From Dasypus novemcinctus (lineage: Eukaryota > Chordata > Mammalia > Cingulata > Dasypodidae): a stretch of 64,000 nt of DNA. The translations under genes were made by a program, and so were the position numbers. Below, piece by piece: positions 22,991 to 33,884 of the stretch. Positions within the stretch are counted from its first letter, which is position 1. Each line of letters starts with the position of its first letter. Location of the stretch: contig NC_080698.1 of NCBI RefSeq assembly GCF_030445035.2, forward strand, positions 2,363,501 through 2,427,500, given 5' to 3'. The notes below the pieces were generated by a model. It was not told where the DNA came from. It saw only the letters and a list, made by a program, of their open reading frames with translations, and did not search any database.

Positions 22991-23129
22991 TTTGTTGTTG
23001 TTATGTTGTCTTTATTATACCAGATAAAAAGGAAACAGGTCTCTGATCATGAGCCTGGACGGTTCGTTATGTAAAATTATAGAGAAAAGCTGAATAAATG
23101 AAGAAGCGCCACTGTCAAGACTTCAGCAC

Positions 23130-23523
23130 TTTTTTTTTTTAAATACCCCCCCCCCAGGTGTCTGTTCTCTGTGTCCATTCACTGTGTGTTCTTCTGTGAC
23201 CGCTTGTATTCTTGTCAGCAGCACCGGGAATCTGTGTCTCTTTTTGTTGCGTCATCTTGCTGTGTCAGCTCTCCGTGTGTGTGGTGCCACTCCTGGGCAG
23301 GCTGTGCTTTTTTTCACAAGGGGTGGCTCTCCTTGCGGGGCGCCCTCTTTGCACATGGGGCTCCTTTACACGGGGGACACCCCTGCGTGGCATGGCACTC
23401 CTTGCGTGCATCAGCACTGCGCGTGGGCCAGCTCCACACGGGTCAAGGAGGCCCGGGGATTGAACCCTGGACCCTCCATATGGTAGGCAGACACTCTACC
23501 AGTTGAGCCACGTCCGCTTCCCG
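23130..23523 (-). mobile_element. DAS-type SINE (long form)
   Basis: T tail and AAATACCCCCC start, GTGTCTGTTCTCTGTGTCC, body with CCACTCCTGGGCAGGCTG, B-box complement GATTGAACCCTGG near 23458, and head complement GTTGAGCCACGTCCGCTTCC. The AAGATTTATTTATTT block found in the other copies is missing. I could not identify a convincing TSD. Confidence 0.9.
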
Positions 23524-23995
23524 TGGCAGCCTCTAAACAGCAGCTCCAGGCCCTTCTCCAACGCGTGAGACTTGACCAGAGTCTGGGAAGGACACCAGCT
23601 TCTCGACCAGGACTCTGTGGGGACATTAAAGGGGATTCTCTTTTTTTCTTTACACTTTTGTGATCATCTTAACTTTTCATTTATAACAACACATATTAGT
23701 TACATTGCCATACCAAAAAAAAAAGAAAAACCTAGTTTTATTTTAGAAAAAAAAGTAAAATCTTGTCGCCTCTCTATGGCCTTGGGATAAAATTCAGCCT
23801 CTCCACAGCCGACAAGAAGGCCCCTCGGCACCTTCCTGGACCGCGTGTCTCCCTTTTAAGTGGTCAGTTGCACTACATGAAGCTGCAGCTTTCCTAGTCA
23901 GAAAGGGTCAGTCTTGGGCCAGTTTAAGTGGCTGAGCCTCCGAGGCCGTCCTCGGCTCCACCCGCTGCTCCCTCGGCCTGCGAACCAGCTCCTCT
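23524..23995. other. Unique DNA, no gene seen
   Basis: A T-rich part at 23635-23760 is followed by mixed sequence. Nothing recognisable. Confidence 0.4.
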
Positions 23996-24120
23996 CAGCA
24001 CCCACTTCCCTCCCTCCTCTCAGCGCCCGCGTCCCTCCCTCCTCCCAGCGCCCGCGTCCCTCCCTCCTCCCAGCGCCCGCGTCCCTCCCTCCTCCCAGCG
24101 CCCGCGTCCCTCCCTCCCAC
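23996..24120. repeat. 25-bp minisatellite, five copies
   Basis: Units start at 23996 (diverged), 24021, 24046, 24071 and 24096. The unit is CAGCGCCCGCGTCCCTCCCT followed by CCTCC. The last four copies are nearly identical apart from their final bases, which indicates recent expansion. On the minus strand it is G-rich. Confidence 0.9.
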
Positions 24121-24149
24121 CCCTCCCCTCCCCTCGCCATCTCTGCCCT

Positions 24150-24320
24150 TTCTTCTTCAAGACTTCGTGCCCCTGGCGTTTCTTCCAAGAAGCCTTGTCT
24201 GACCCTCGGCCCTGGACTAGGGACCCCGCCCCTGGGCTCACAAAGCCTCCTGTGCTCATTCGTTCATTCCCTCAGCGTTCGATTATTAATCACAGCCACA
24301 TGTCAGCAAACCTCTAGGCG
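24150..24320 (+). mobile_element. Possible L2-type fragment
   Basis: TTCTTCAAGACTTCGTGCCC and TTCTTCCAAGAAGCCTTGTC resemble the L2 block that reads roughly CTTCAAGACTCA then CCAGGAAGCCTTTCCTGAC. A similar block lies at 27010-27250. Diverged. Confidence 0.45.
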
Positions 24321-24378
24321 GTAGGATGCGGTAATGAAAAACGAAGCTGACCCCCGGCGCGCCGCACGGCCACACGCC

Positions 24379-24441
24379 CGCCGTCTTACTTGTCATCTCC
24401 TCCGCTGACCCGCCGTCTTCTTGTCATCTCCTCCGCTGACT
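24379..24441. repeat. 31-32-bp tandem duplication
   Basis: Two adjacent copies (24379-24410 and 24411-24441) both contain CTTGTCATCTCCTCCGCTGA. The first has one extra A. It is likely a recent slippage or unequal-exchange event. Confidence 0.88.
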
Positions 24442-24599
24442 CTAAGGCAGCGCCCCGGCTCCCTCACAGTCAAGCGGCCACACTCCGTGTAGCTGGCACC
24501 AGTAACCTCAGGCTGGTTAAACCAAAAATAACTGACCACCTGAAGCCCGTGAGGATATTTTAGCTGATTTCCCCTCTCCTCAGCGTCTGCCTTTCCTTG

Positions 24600-25240
24600 A
24601 GGTTTTTCCCTGGGAGAGGAGTCCGGCATGGTTCTGGCCCCCTGGCCCGGTCCCTGCGGCGCCGTCTGCGCTGCCCGCCTCCGGAGCGCCAGCGGCGCAG
24701 GGCAGGCGAGGAGGAGGCCCGCCGGGTGCGGGAGTCTCGGAGCAGGTGAAGGCTCCCGCGCGTGGGGAAGGGGCGAGGACAGAGGCCGGAGGGGCGAGCG
24801 GCCGCTGGACAAACCCCCTCCTGAGGAGTGGGTCCAGCCCCAGACCTGCCCAGCAGAGGGGTCCCCGCCGGCAGCTGGGGAGACGAAGACCCCCGCAGAG
24901 CCGGGGCCCGCCACGACCGCGAGACGGGCAGCAGGACGCCGACGCCCGCTTCGCTGCCCCACCGTCCTGGCAGCAGCAGACGGGGAGGCTGGAGCTGCGG
25001 GCAGCAGCCTGGGGACACTAACCGCCCACACTCACCTGCCGAGCACCCTTCATCTCAGCACCCAGCCGGGCGGCAGTGGGGGTGGGGGGCAAAGCCCCGC
25101 GCCTGAAAATCCCCAGAAACGGACGCCCCAAAGCCCTGCGGCCCTCTAGGGTGACTCAGCGTCGGGAGCCCGGGGAGCCTGGCGGGGAGGCAGCCCTTCA
25201 CCTGCCGTCCCAGGAGCGCAGGCCCTGCCGCGTCCCGCCC
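24600..25240. other. CpG-rich block
   Basis: CpG dinucleotides are dense from about 24640 to 25000 (for example GCGGCGCCGTCTGCGCTGC, then CGAGCGGCCGCTGG). Frames on both strands (for example 24393-25031 minus and 24628-25149 plus) are a by-product of composition. It could be a CpG island of an unannotated transcript, but no gene is evident. Confidence 0.45.
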
Positions 25241-25244
25241 GCCC

Positions 25245-25575
25245 CACTCTGCCTTCGTTTCCAAACGTGGCCATAACGAAGTGCCACCAGCCGTGCGCTC
25301 CAAGCAGCATGACCTCACCTGCCCCGGCCCCGAGGGGTGGGCAGGGCCGGGCTTCCTGGGAGGCCCAGGGCTCGGGCGCCCACCGCTGCCTCCTCCCCCG
25401 GCTGGTGTCTCCTTCCGTCTGTCTCTCCATGCACAGATGTCTTCTTCTAACAGGACCCTAATCTCGCCACCTCATCTTAACTAACAGCATCTCCAAAGAC
25501 CCCACCTCCAAGTAGGGCGCACCCATGCAGCAGTGAGCAGGACGTCAACAAACCTTTTGGGGACACGACTCAAGT
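25245..25575 (-). mobile_element. MLT1/MST-type LTR, degraded
   Basis: The right half is clear as a complement: AGGACCCTAATCTCGCCACC, AACAGCATCTCCAAAGACC, CCACCTCCAAGTAGGG and CTTTTGGGGACACGACTCAA. The left part (GCCATAACGAAGTGCCACCA) matches the 3' terminal block. The middle is GC-rich and diverged. Confidence 0.72.
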
Positions 25576-26429
25576 GCTCGCGGCTGCGGCATTGACTTGT
25601 CCTCAGCAGGCCGGATCCGGAGAACCAGGAAGAGGCACACCCGGCAGAGCCCCTGCCGTGGAGGACTCCGCCCCAGGCCTGCCCGCTCTAGGCCCTCTGA
25701 TCCTGAAGGAATTCCTGGAGATGGGCGTCACTGCCACCCATTCTACATACCAAGAGACAGAAGCACCAAAGAGGAGACTGAGACGACCGAGGCCAGGTGT
25801 CTGCTCCACGCCCCAGAGCCGTCTAGTGCTCCCTTACGCTCATTACACATCAGCACTGGGGTCCCACACCATGGCTTCACTGCAAGTGGTCAGTGTCCAC
25901 ATGACCTCAGGCCCTGCCGGACAGGACAGGTGTTTGGAACACTTCCTCTTCACCGACAGCACCATTAGACAGCACGGGACTCAACACGAGAGTTGGCAAC
26001 TCATCAACGCACTTTCCCTCCATCCTACTTCTTCCCTCCACCTTCCACTCCCACCCTTTCCAAAAGTGGTCATGGAGCAGGCATGGTGTAGGTGCTCAGT
26101 AAGTGTTTGCTGAGTGACTGGGAAAGGTGTGGCCTAAAGCTCAAGGAAGTCGTTGCAGAGGTGGAAGTGGGCCTGTAATGATCACTAGACGGTGAGAGTT
26201 CAGGCAGACCAAAAGTCTCTTCCTGCATCATTTATCCCACCCATGAAAACTCCAAAATGAATGGTGATGTAATTTATGGGAGCAATAAAATCCATACCTA
26301 CCCATTACGTCTTCAAATGACTCAGGCCTGGCGAGGTGCACCGAGAGTAAAGGATTTCCGCCAGCCCAGAACCAGGGTTAGCACTGATGAGGGCAAGAGT
26401 CTTTTCAAAATGGACTTTTCAGTCCTGCT
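25576..26429. other. Unique DNA, no gene seen
   Basis: A frame at 25574-26113 has no recognisable domain. At about 26080, GTGTAGGTGCTCAGTAAGTG followed by TTTGCTGAGTGACTG is a short MIR/L2 3'-end motif. Otherwise unassigned. Confidence 0.4.
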
Positions 26430-26580
26430 AGGGCCAGAACTTGAGAGCAAGGGTCCGGACTCCCCTCATTAGGCAGATAGGGAAACTGAGGCACCAGAGA
26501 AATGACGGGTCACACAGTCAGTTGGAGGCAGAGCTATTCCTCTGACCACATGCCACCTGGAATTCAGGCCAGAATGAGAG
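26430..26580 (-). mobile_element. MIR SINE fragment
   Basis: GATAGGGAAACTGAGGCACC, then GGGTCACACAGTCAGTTGG and AGGCAGAGCTATTCC are the complement of the MIR core. Confidence 0.7.
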
Positions 26581-27009
26581 CAGACGCCCATACCAGAGCA
26601 GGTGGACCAAGGAGCAGAAGCTCGGGGGATGAGAGCCGAGGCCGGCATCGCGGTGCTGAAGAGACCAGGAACACGCGGGGGAGGTGGGGAGCCGAGTCAT
26701 GGGAGGAAGGCGATGGGGGATGTCGCCAAGCCGGGCACTGGTGTGGGCAAAGAAGCCCCGACCCCTTGGGGCCTCCGGCTGGCCGCGTAGACCTCACCAC
26801 GAGAGGGGCAAACAGGCTGGCGCCTCTGCCCTCCACTGCCCGCCCACCGCTGGCTGAGGGCTGCTGGAGCACCGGCCCTCCAGCACTCCGACCCACCCGG
26901 CACCCATGGGGAGAAAGCCCCAGATGACAGTGATATGCGGAGGTAGCAGGCCGCTGGCACCAAGCCCTGGGTGAAGGCCGAGGGGCGTGCGGACACACGG
27001 AAGCCGCTA
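26581..27009. other. Unique GC-rich DNA, no gene seen
   Basis: No repeats or motifs recognised. Frames here are arginine and glycine-rich low complexity. Confidence 0.4.
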
Positions 27010-27250
27010 CAACTCTTCATCCCTTCTTCACCTGGCAACTCTTATTTACCCTTCAAGACCCAGGAGGAACGTGACCTCCTCTGAGATGTCAACTCCTTCC
27101 TCACTGCCTGCCCGGGGAAGAGGCGCTCCCTCCTCCAAGCTGTATTAGCACTTTGTACACACTGCAATTAAACTTTCCCTCATGCTGCATTCCCTTTTGT
27201 GTTTCACTCTTCTTCCCAAACGAGCTGTGCGTAATTTTAGTCTAGAGATC
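27010..27250 (+). mobile_element. L2-type LINE fragment
   Basis: CTTATTTACCCTTCAAGACC, ACGTGACCTCCTCTGAGATG, CTCCTTCCTCACTGCC and TTAGCACTTTGTACACAC follow the L2 3' region in order. Confidence 0.65.
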
Positions 27251-27261
27251 AAATCTGAGCC

Positions 27262-27700
27262 ATCTATGAACCTTAGCACGTTCCTCCAGTCAGTCAGGAT
27301 TTACTGAGCATCTACTCTGGGCCAGGCACTCTTTCAGATACTGGAATATATACACACACTCGCTGCCTGCTTTCTTGGATTTAACAGCCAAGTGTGTGAC
27401 TAAGTGTGTTTGTAGATCAAGGGAGACAGATGAAAACAAATAATCATGTAATATGTAGTGGTGATAGATGCAATGAAAAAAAAAAAAGAAAATCTGGTAA
27501 TAGAATAGAAGCTGAATGGGTGAGAAGGGGAGTCTGTCCTATGGGTGGTCAGGAGAAGGCCTCTCTGATAAAAACAGTAAATTTAAAAAAGACGTTTGAA
27601 TGTGGATGTTGGATAAAGTGAGGGAATGAGCCATCAGCTATTTGGGGAGAATGATCTGGGCGTAAAGAGCCGCATGGGCACAGGCCCTGCGGTGGAAGCT
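27262..27700 (+). mobile_element. L2-type LINE fragment
   Basis: TTTACTGAGCATCTACTCTG and GGCCAGGCACTCTTTCAGAT start it, followed by GTGGTCAGGAGAAGGCCTCT, GAATGAGCCATCAGC and GCACAGGCCCTGCGGTGG. The same order of landmarks continues in the fragment at 8865-9310. Confidence 0.65.
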
Positions 27701-28361
27701 GCTGGGTGCGCTCCGGGCACAGCCTGTCGTGGGTGCAGGCTCCGGGTTGGTCCGATGGTGCGCGGCTGTAAGAGCCGCTCAGAGTCCCTTCTCGACTTGC
27801 CCGGGCTCCCCCTCGTCCCGTGCGCATCTCCACCCTGCATCTGCGTGGGAGACGATCATTACTTACAAGGTCACAAGGCAGGGCGTGTCTGTCGGCCGTT
27901 CCCGGGTCCCTCGTGCCAGGCTCAGCGCCCGTTCTGGCGTAGGGGTCCGCAGGCTGAGGTCCTCACTATTCTCCACCTAAAACCTGGGAAATCTGAGATC
28001 AAAGTGCAGAAAGGGGCGACCCGAGTGCACACTTGCACAAAGGCCTCTGCGTGAAAATTGAGGTGACAGTGTGGGGGATAGCTTCAGAAGGCCTGTGGGG
28101 AGTAACTGGGACCTCTCTGGGCAGTTAAAGCCCTGAAATGTGCACCTTGTACTCTCAAGGGCGTTGGCTCGAATGGTTGAACAGATTTTACAGACTGACC
28201 AGGGCTGATTTGTGGTGCTGAAAGCAACGCTATCCTACGACTCTCCTGGTGAAAATGCCTGCTGTCCTCGAGAAACCACAGACATTTAGGACTCACCCTA
28301 CAGCAGACGCAGCAGCTGCTCAGGCCCTGAGTCAGACAGGGGACTGGGCAACAGTTTTCTC
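27701..28361. other. Unique DNA, no gene seen
   Basis: Nothing recognisable on either strand. Confidence 0.4.
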
Positions 28362-28655
28362 TTCTTTTTTTAACAAATCAATTTTATTGATACATAATAA
28401 TAAAGCATACAAGTCATCCGAAGTATACAATCATTGGTATTTGATATAATCACATACCTGTGCCTTCATCACTATGATCATTATCAGAGCATTTTCATTA
28501 TTTCAATAATAATAAACAAAAAACAAACAAGAAAATTCCTCATCTCTCAGTCTCTCTCTGTTTCCCCTGCTGTACACAGCTGCTCTTTTTGGCTACTCTT
28601 GCACCATTGTTTCTTTGGTTATTAAGTAGTTTTATTGAGATACAAGGTGGTAACA
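28362..28655 (-). mobile_element. Xenarthran-type L1 3' UTR fragment
   Basis: The plus strand shows the complement of a 3' end: a T run, AATCAATTTTATTGATACAT, ATACAATCATTGGTATTTGA, TATAATCACATACCTGTGCC, TTCATCACTATGATCATT and GAGCATTTTCATTATTTC. I recognise this as the L1 3' UTR type common in xenarthrans. It is heavily 5'-truncated. Confidence 0.65.
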
Positions 28656-29559
28656 AATGGCAACATGTTCCCGAGGGAAGGTCCTGAGCCATCACATTAA
28701 TAAGACCGTTTGGGGCTGCAAGGACAGCGGTGCCTTCTCTCTTCAGCACGCTCTGCCCTTTCTCTGGGAAATGGGCCTCCCCATTCCAAGCCTGTGACTG
28801 GAGGAGGGGACCGGCGACCACTGGTCTCAGGCTCCTTGGCTACAGGTCAATGCACCCATGAGGTGGAATTACTAGTTTTCCCATTTTATGGGTGAAGATC
28901 CTGAGGACTAGCAAGATGAGGTCTGTGGACGCGCAGCCAGCCCTGGCGAGGCTCTGGGTCATGCTGGTTCTTTGGGGTTCCAGGGCCCTGCTCTTCGATA
29001 GGAATGGCAGAGAAGAGAGCGGCAACGGAGAGGGTCTGCAGGCAGCCTCCAGAAGCCAAGTGAGCTCCAGCATTCAGGCAGAAGAAACAAAGGATTGAGC
29101 ATTTCCATAGAGCAGAACCAGCTTTCATGCCCAGCTCGGCCACAGGCTCCCGGTGACTCCAACGGACGTTCACGAGTTAGAACTTCACACGAGGGCCAGG
29201 TGTCATCCACAGAGCTGCACAGTCCCCAGCCAGATCAGGAGATGCGCAGAGGGTGGGAGAGCACCTTTCCCAGAAGCCAGGAGGCAGAACAAGGCCAGGC
29301 CCCGTCTGCAGAGGCCTGCTGGGCATCCAGGAGGCCCTGGGGACCACCAGAGGCTCTGAAGACACCCTGCAGACGTCCGCTCCAGGAGGCTCACAGTAGA
29401 AGCACTGCCGAGTTAACGTCAGCCCCGACCTAGCACTTGAGCATCTCCAGGACACAACCAGCCCAGCAGGCTGCTCCTAGGCCCGTCAGCCACCAGCCCG
29501 ATATCAACACCTGACCCAAGAGGCGGGAGGCAGAGCGGGCCCTCTCAGGGGCAGGACCG
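28656..29559. other. Unique DNA, no gene seen
   Basis: Mixed composition. Overlapping frames occur on both strands at 28886-29455, but none has a recognisable domain or splice setting. Confidence 0.4.
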
Positions 29560-29719
29560 GGTGTTGGTCAGGGTTTGTGCAGTTGTAAGTAGCAGAAACT
29601 CATTTCAAACTAGTTCAGGTATTTTAGTTTCCTGGCTGCCAAAGCAAATGTCATGCAATGGATTGGCTTAAACACTGGGAATTTTTTGCTTTATAGTTTT
29701 GAGGCCAGGTGAAGTACAA

Positions 29720-30272
29720 GAGATGTGATGTGGGGGCATTTTCGGGACTTGGAGTTGTCCTGAATAATACTGCAGGGACAGATGCTGGATATTATATATC
29801 GTGCCATAACCCACTGGATGGACTGGGGGAGAGTGTAAACTATAATGTGGGCCATTGACCATGAGGTGCAGCAGTGCTCAGAGATGTGTTCACCAAGTGC
29901 ACTGAATGTCCCGTGATGAAGGAGGAGGTGGCTGTTATGGGAGGAGTGGGGTGATGGGGTGGGGGGTATATGGCGACCTCATATTTTTTTAATGTAACAT
30001 CAAAAAAATTAATTAATTTTTTAAAATCTCTAAAAAATTTTTTAAAAATAAACTATAGTGTAAACTATAATCCATGTAGTGTAGCAGTGTTCCAAAATGT
30101 ATTCACCAAATGCAATGAACGTGCCAGAATGATGAAAGAGGTTGATGTGGGAGGAGTGGGGAGAGGGGGGTGTGGGATATGTGGGAACCTCTTATATTTT
30201 CTAATGTAACATTTTTGTCATCTTTGTGTCTTCAAAAAATACAATTAAATAAATAAATAAATAAAAATAAAA
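29720..30272 (+). mobile_element. L1 3' UTR with a duplicated terminal unit
   Basis: It begins AATAATACTGCAGGGACAGA-like and contains two related 225-bp-spaced segments starting GTGTAAACTATAAT at 29833 and 30058. Both include TTCACCAA, TGATGAA, GGAGGAGTGGGG and TAATGTAACAT. The first ends in an A/T-rich stretch and the second in an AAATAAATAAATAAATAAA tail. Either a 3' UTR duplication or two successive L1 3' ends would explain it. Confidence 0.75.
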
Positions 30273-30555
30273 AATCAAGACATCGTCAAGGTGATGTTTT
30301 CTCCCAGGAAGATTGTGGCACTCTGGCTGACTCCTGGCGATCCTTGTCTTGGCTTTTCTGTCACATGGTAAAGCACATGGCAGCCTCCCCTGGCTTTTCC
30401 CTTCTCTTCCAGGCTCCGTGGGCTTCCATCCACAGGCTGCTCCCTGTGGCTTTCTCTGTGTGTGTCTGAATTTTATTCTACTTATAAAGCTCTAAGGCCC
30501 ATCCCGATTTAGCTGGGCCACACCTTAATAGCCTAAACAAAAGATCTTATTTACT

Positions 30556-30644
30556 GGGGAGCAGATATAGCTCAAGTGGTTGAGCATCTGCTTCCCATGT
30601 ACAAGGTCCTGGGTTCAATCCCTGGTTCCTCCTTTAAAAAATTC
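30556..30644 (+). mobile_element. Short DAS-type SINE monomer
   Basis: Head GGGGAGCAGATATAGCTCAA, anticodon-loop-like region, B box GGGTTCAATCCCTGG at 30611-30625, then a short A tail. TATTTAC is present on both sides (30549-30555 and 30645-30651). It represents the simplest tRNA-like form of the family. Confidence 0.9.
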
Positions 30645-31298
30645 TATTTACAGTGGGTTCACACCCGCAGGAATGGGTTAAGATTAAGAACGTGTTTTTC
30701 TGGGGTAGACAGATCCAAGCCACTACATTAGGCAAAAGAGGGAACTTACCAATCAAGAACCATACCTGAGGAAGGCAAAGTCACCTGGAACCAGAGCCCG
30801 AAAGCAATCAATTTTCTCCTCTTCTCTTCCCTCCAATCTCTGCTCAGAGGCCTCCTTTCTTTCAAGAGGCTGAAATCATGGGTCCCGGGAGCTCCAGGCA
30901 CACATCCCCTCAATTTCCTCACCTAAGAGGAAAGTTCTGGTTGGACGGATCCTGGAAGGACCCTGATCTGTCCATTCCACATTTAATCACTGTTGTCAGG
31001 AGGCAAGACACCACGATGACCCCATCAGGTCAAGGGTGTGGAGTCCCAGGAATGCCGTCTTTACTAGACCCCCAGGGAACTCTAGGGATTGGGTGAGGAA
31101 GAGCAACTACCCAAAGGCAGTAAGAGTACAGCAAGGACTTGGCCCCACAGAACAGCTGGGAAGCCACATCAGGAGTGTCTACTTCTCTCAAAGATCTTTC
31201 CTTCTCACCAGTCCAACCCCCATCCCTACCGGGCAGGGAGAAAAATCTATTAAACCCATTCATTCTGAGAGCTGAGGAAGCAGCATGTCCATGTTGAT

Positions 31299-31312
31299 GG
31301 GGGGGGGGGGGG
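31299..31312. repeat. G14 homopolymer
   Basis: Fourteen consecutive G residues in otherwise ordinary sequence. Length errors in assembly are likely here. Confidence 0.9.
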
Positions 31313-31359
31313 CTTCGTTATGGAGAAAGGAACAGGAGCCACAGCAATGCCTGCTCTCT

Positions 31360-31520
31360 ACTGAGCTCCATTCAAAAACTCTACATGGTGCGTCTCAAGT
31401 CCACACAGCAAGACTGTGAGGTCACCAACAGTGTGCCCATCTTCAAATGAGGAAAGCAAGGTTGAGAGAGGCAAAGGCACTTGCCTTCGGGGAAGCAGGT
31501 GCATTGAACCTGCTTTTTTC
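31360..31520 (-). mobile_element. Possible MIR fragment
   Basis: CATCTTCAAATGAGGAAAGC, AGGTTGAGAGAGGCAAAGG and CACTTGCCTTCGGGG are similar to the MIR complement but diverged. Confidence 0.5.
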
Positions 31521-32600
31521 ACACCTTTGGCACGTGGGGTGAAGATCTCTCTCCCAGGCCACTGAATCTGTCCTTGTGCAACTGACCCTTTGCACACTGG
31601 CCTGAAGAGAAGGCGCCCACTCTGGGTGTGAGCTTCTTACTCTGCACTTTCAGGCTTCTCTTCCTGCCCACGTGGAGATGTCGGAGTAGAATACCGCACC
31701 CCACCTGAAATCCAAACCCGTAAGGAAAAGTGTCCCAAACCATTGAGCAACTGACTCTTCCTTTGTACCTTTTGGTCTATAGGTAGCAAAACACTTTTCA
31801 AATGATTTTTACAGGATATTGATGGTCTTCTTGTTGACATGGATTGGGAACTGGTTCCCTTAGAGGAGCATAAGGTAGTGCTAATGATGCTACAGATTAG
31901 AAAAGGTGACACCTTCCCACCCACTCCCAGGTTTAAGAGGCAGCAGAAGTGGGTCCCTCCATAATCAATCACTCAGGGCAATACTTACAAAACACTTTGG
32001 AGAAGAAAGGAAGTGGAGTGAATGGAGAGTTCTCTGTGGCTTGTGGTGAGCACAAGGTTCCTGAAGAGAGTAAATTGGCCATCCTTTTTCTTTCCTCTTA
32101 GAAAAGAATAATTTTCCCTGAAAATGGAATTTAGCCTACCTATCACTCAAATTTTGAAATATTTGAGAAATTAAATTTAGGCCATACCCAAATATCCAAG
32201 CAGAACATTAAAAAGAAGCAATTGCTCTTCAATCTTTCATACCCCAGAAACCTCTGGTATGGTCTTTAGTTCAAGGTACCAAAGATTAACTACCAGAATT
32301 TCAGGAAAATGTTAAAGTTACACAGAATAGCATATTGCTAAATATTTCATTTGCAAGACTGCTCTCAAAAAGCTATCTCCTTTCTGACCTATCCCAACTC
32401 AAGTAGAACTGATAATCCCAGGTTTGTGTCCCAACCATTGTTCTAAAGTTTTTTGATCATGGAAGGAAGGGCATCAAGTTGGAGGTAATGGTGACTATGT
32501 TTATTATATGATCCCCCTTCCAGGCTGTGGGTTTCTTAAGGGTAAGGCTCATGTCTGACCCTCCTCCATATTTCTCAACATCCAGCCAACATTCTCTGGG
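31521..32600. other. Unique DNA, no gene seen
   Basis: Moderately AT-rich. An open frame on the minus strand (31637-31972) has no recognisable domain. Nothing else is supported. Confidence 0.4.
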
Positions 32601-32812
32601 ATGGATGGATGGATGGATGGATGGATGGATGGATGGATGGATGGAATGATGAATGGATAGATGGATGGTGGATGGATGGTAGATGGATGGATGGATGGAC
32701 TGATAGATGGATAGATGGACTGATGGATGGATGGGCAGATGGATGGATGGACCGATGGATGGATGATGGATAGATGGACGGATGGGTGGATGGATGGATG
32801 GACAGATGAATA
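32601..32812. repeat. (ATGG)n microsatellite
   Basis: About ten perfect ATGG units come first, followed by interrupted ATGG/ATAG/ATGA variants. The minus-strand frame of isoleucine, histidine, proline and serine across it is a repeat artefact. Confidence 0.97.
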
Positions 32813-32907
32813 ATGGCATTTTTCTTGAAGCTAAGAGCAGAGGTGGTCCCAGAATGTGATAGCCTGAGGTTGTGTTAGAAATGCAGGACAGCAGAATCTC
32901 CATTCAG

Positions 32908-33092
32908 GCCTGCACTGTCCAAGGGGGTAGACACTAGCTATGTGTGGCTATTTAAATTTAAATGAATTAATTTTTTTAAATTAAAATCTAATTCCTCAGT
33001 CATACTAGTCCCATGTGTCTAGTGGCCACTATTTGCGCAGCCTATAATAGAGAACATTTGCATCATCACGGAAAGTTCTATTGGGCTGCAAT
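32908..33092. mobile_element. Palindromic hAT-type nonautonomous DNA transposon
   Basis: The ends GCACTGTCCAAGGGGGTAG and AGTTCTATTGGGCTGCA are typical. Internally, CTATGTGTGGCTATTTAAAT and the AATCTAATTCCTCAGTCATA then GTGTCTAGTGGCCAC blocks form a large imperfect inverted structure. It is a familiar mammal-wide MER-type element without coding capacity. Confidence 0.75.
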
Positions 33093-33884
33093 GACCTAGA
33101 CCCTCAGCCAAGGACAAAAGTACAAGCAGACTGAACCAAGAGTGTGTGTGTGATCAGGGCACGACAAGTGAGAATCAGAAAGGACCAAAGGCCAGAGGGC
33201 AAGGCCAGCTGGAAGAGATCAGGATTTCTACGGAAACTACCAGGGAACAAACTGCTCATTTTGAAGGTGACCTCTTAGCTCCCACCAGTAGATGCTTCTT
33301 CCCAGGCGGGCAGCTAAGTCCACTGTGAAAGGAGGTAAGTGGGTCCAGCTGGTGGGAGTAAGGAGTCCACAGGCCAGTCAACAGATGGGGCCTGCATAGC
33401 CCCTTCCCCGGGGAGGGGGGGGGGGGGATAGGGGCCTTGTGCTTTGGGCTCTAAACCTATCAGGGGAGAAGCAGAAATAAAGAAAACAAAGTCATCTGAG
33501 CCATCCAAAACCTTTTCTCCTTTTGAATTTTCTGATCAGGACAAAGCCAAGAAAATAGAGGAGTGGGGCTGAACACCCCATCACAGAATATGTCTTTGCT
33601 CAGATGGAGCAGAATCCAATCGTTCTCCTGGTGAGGCACGTTGAGGTTGTCCCACCCAGCCCCGACACCATGGCGCCCAGAGGCGGTTTTCCGGAAGTGT
33701 TGACGTAGTTATTTACCCTCCTTTAGTTCCAATAGGAAAACAGGACAGTGGCACTGGAAAGTGGTCATTCATCGAACGTGGGACGAAGACAAGGGGGCTC
33801 ATGCCCCGCTCTCTGATTCCGTGTGTAAAGACAGCCTCTTTGAACCAGCGGCCCCTGCAGCGCCGTCCCACGTCCTGTCTCCGA
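33093..33884. other. Unique DNA, no gene seen
   Basis: A G-rich run lies near 33410-33428. Otherwise nothing recognisable. Confidence 0.4.

Larger units (their letters stand above)
29620..30727 (-). mobile_element. ERVL/MaLR-type LTR with two nested insertions
   Basis: It starts TATTTTAGTTTCCTGGCTGC and ends CCAAGCCACTACA, the complement of an LTR with TG...CA ends (first base pair mutated). The flanks TCAGG (29615-29619) and TTAGG (30728-30732) form a 5-bp TSD with one mismatch, as expected for ERVL/MaLR integration. An L1 3' end (29720-30272) and a short SINE (30556-30644) were inserted later. Without them the LTR is about 450 bp, similar to 35117-35553. Confidence 0.82.
29560..31260. repeat. 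Ancient repeat hosting a nested LTR
   Basis: The left part (29560-29619) reads GTTGTAAGTAGCAGAAACTC then TTTCAAACTAGTTCAGG. It resumes after 30727 with CAAAAGAGGGAACTTACC and a block rich in CCTCTTCTCTTCCC. The two halves join into one old mammalian repeat once the LTR at 29620-30727 is removed. Its class is uncertain. The right end is approximate. Confidence 0.5.

Noticed and set aside
32457..32903. Histidine/isoleucine/proline-rich protein
   Set aside because: It is the minus-strand translation of an ATGG microsatellite.
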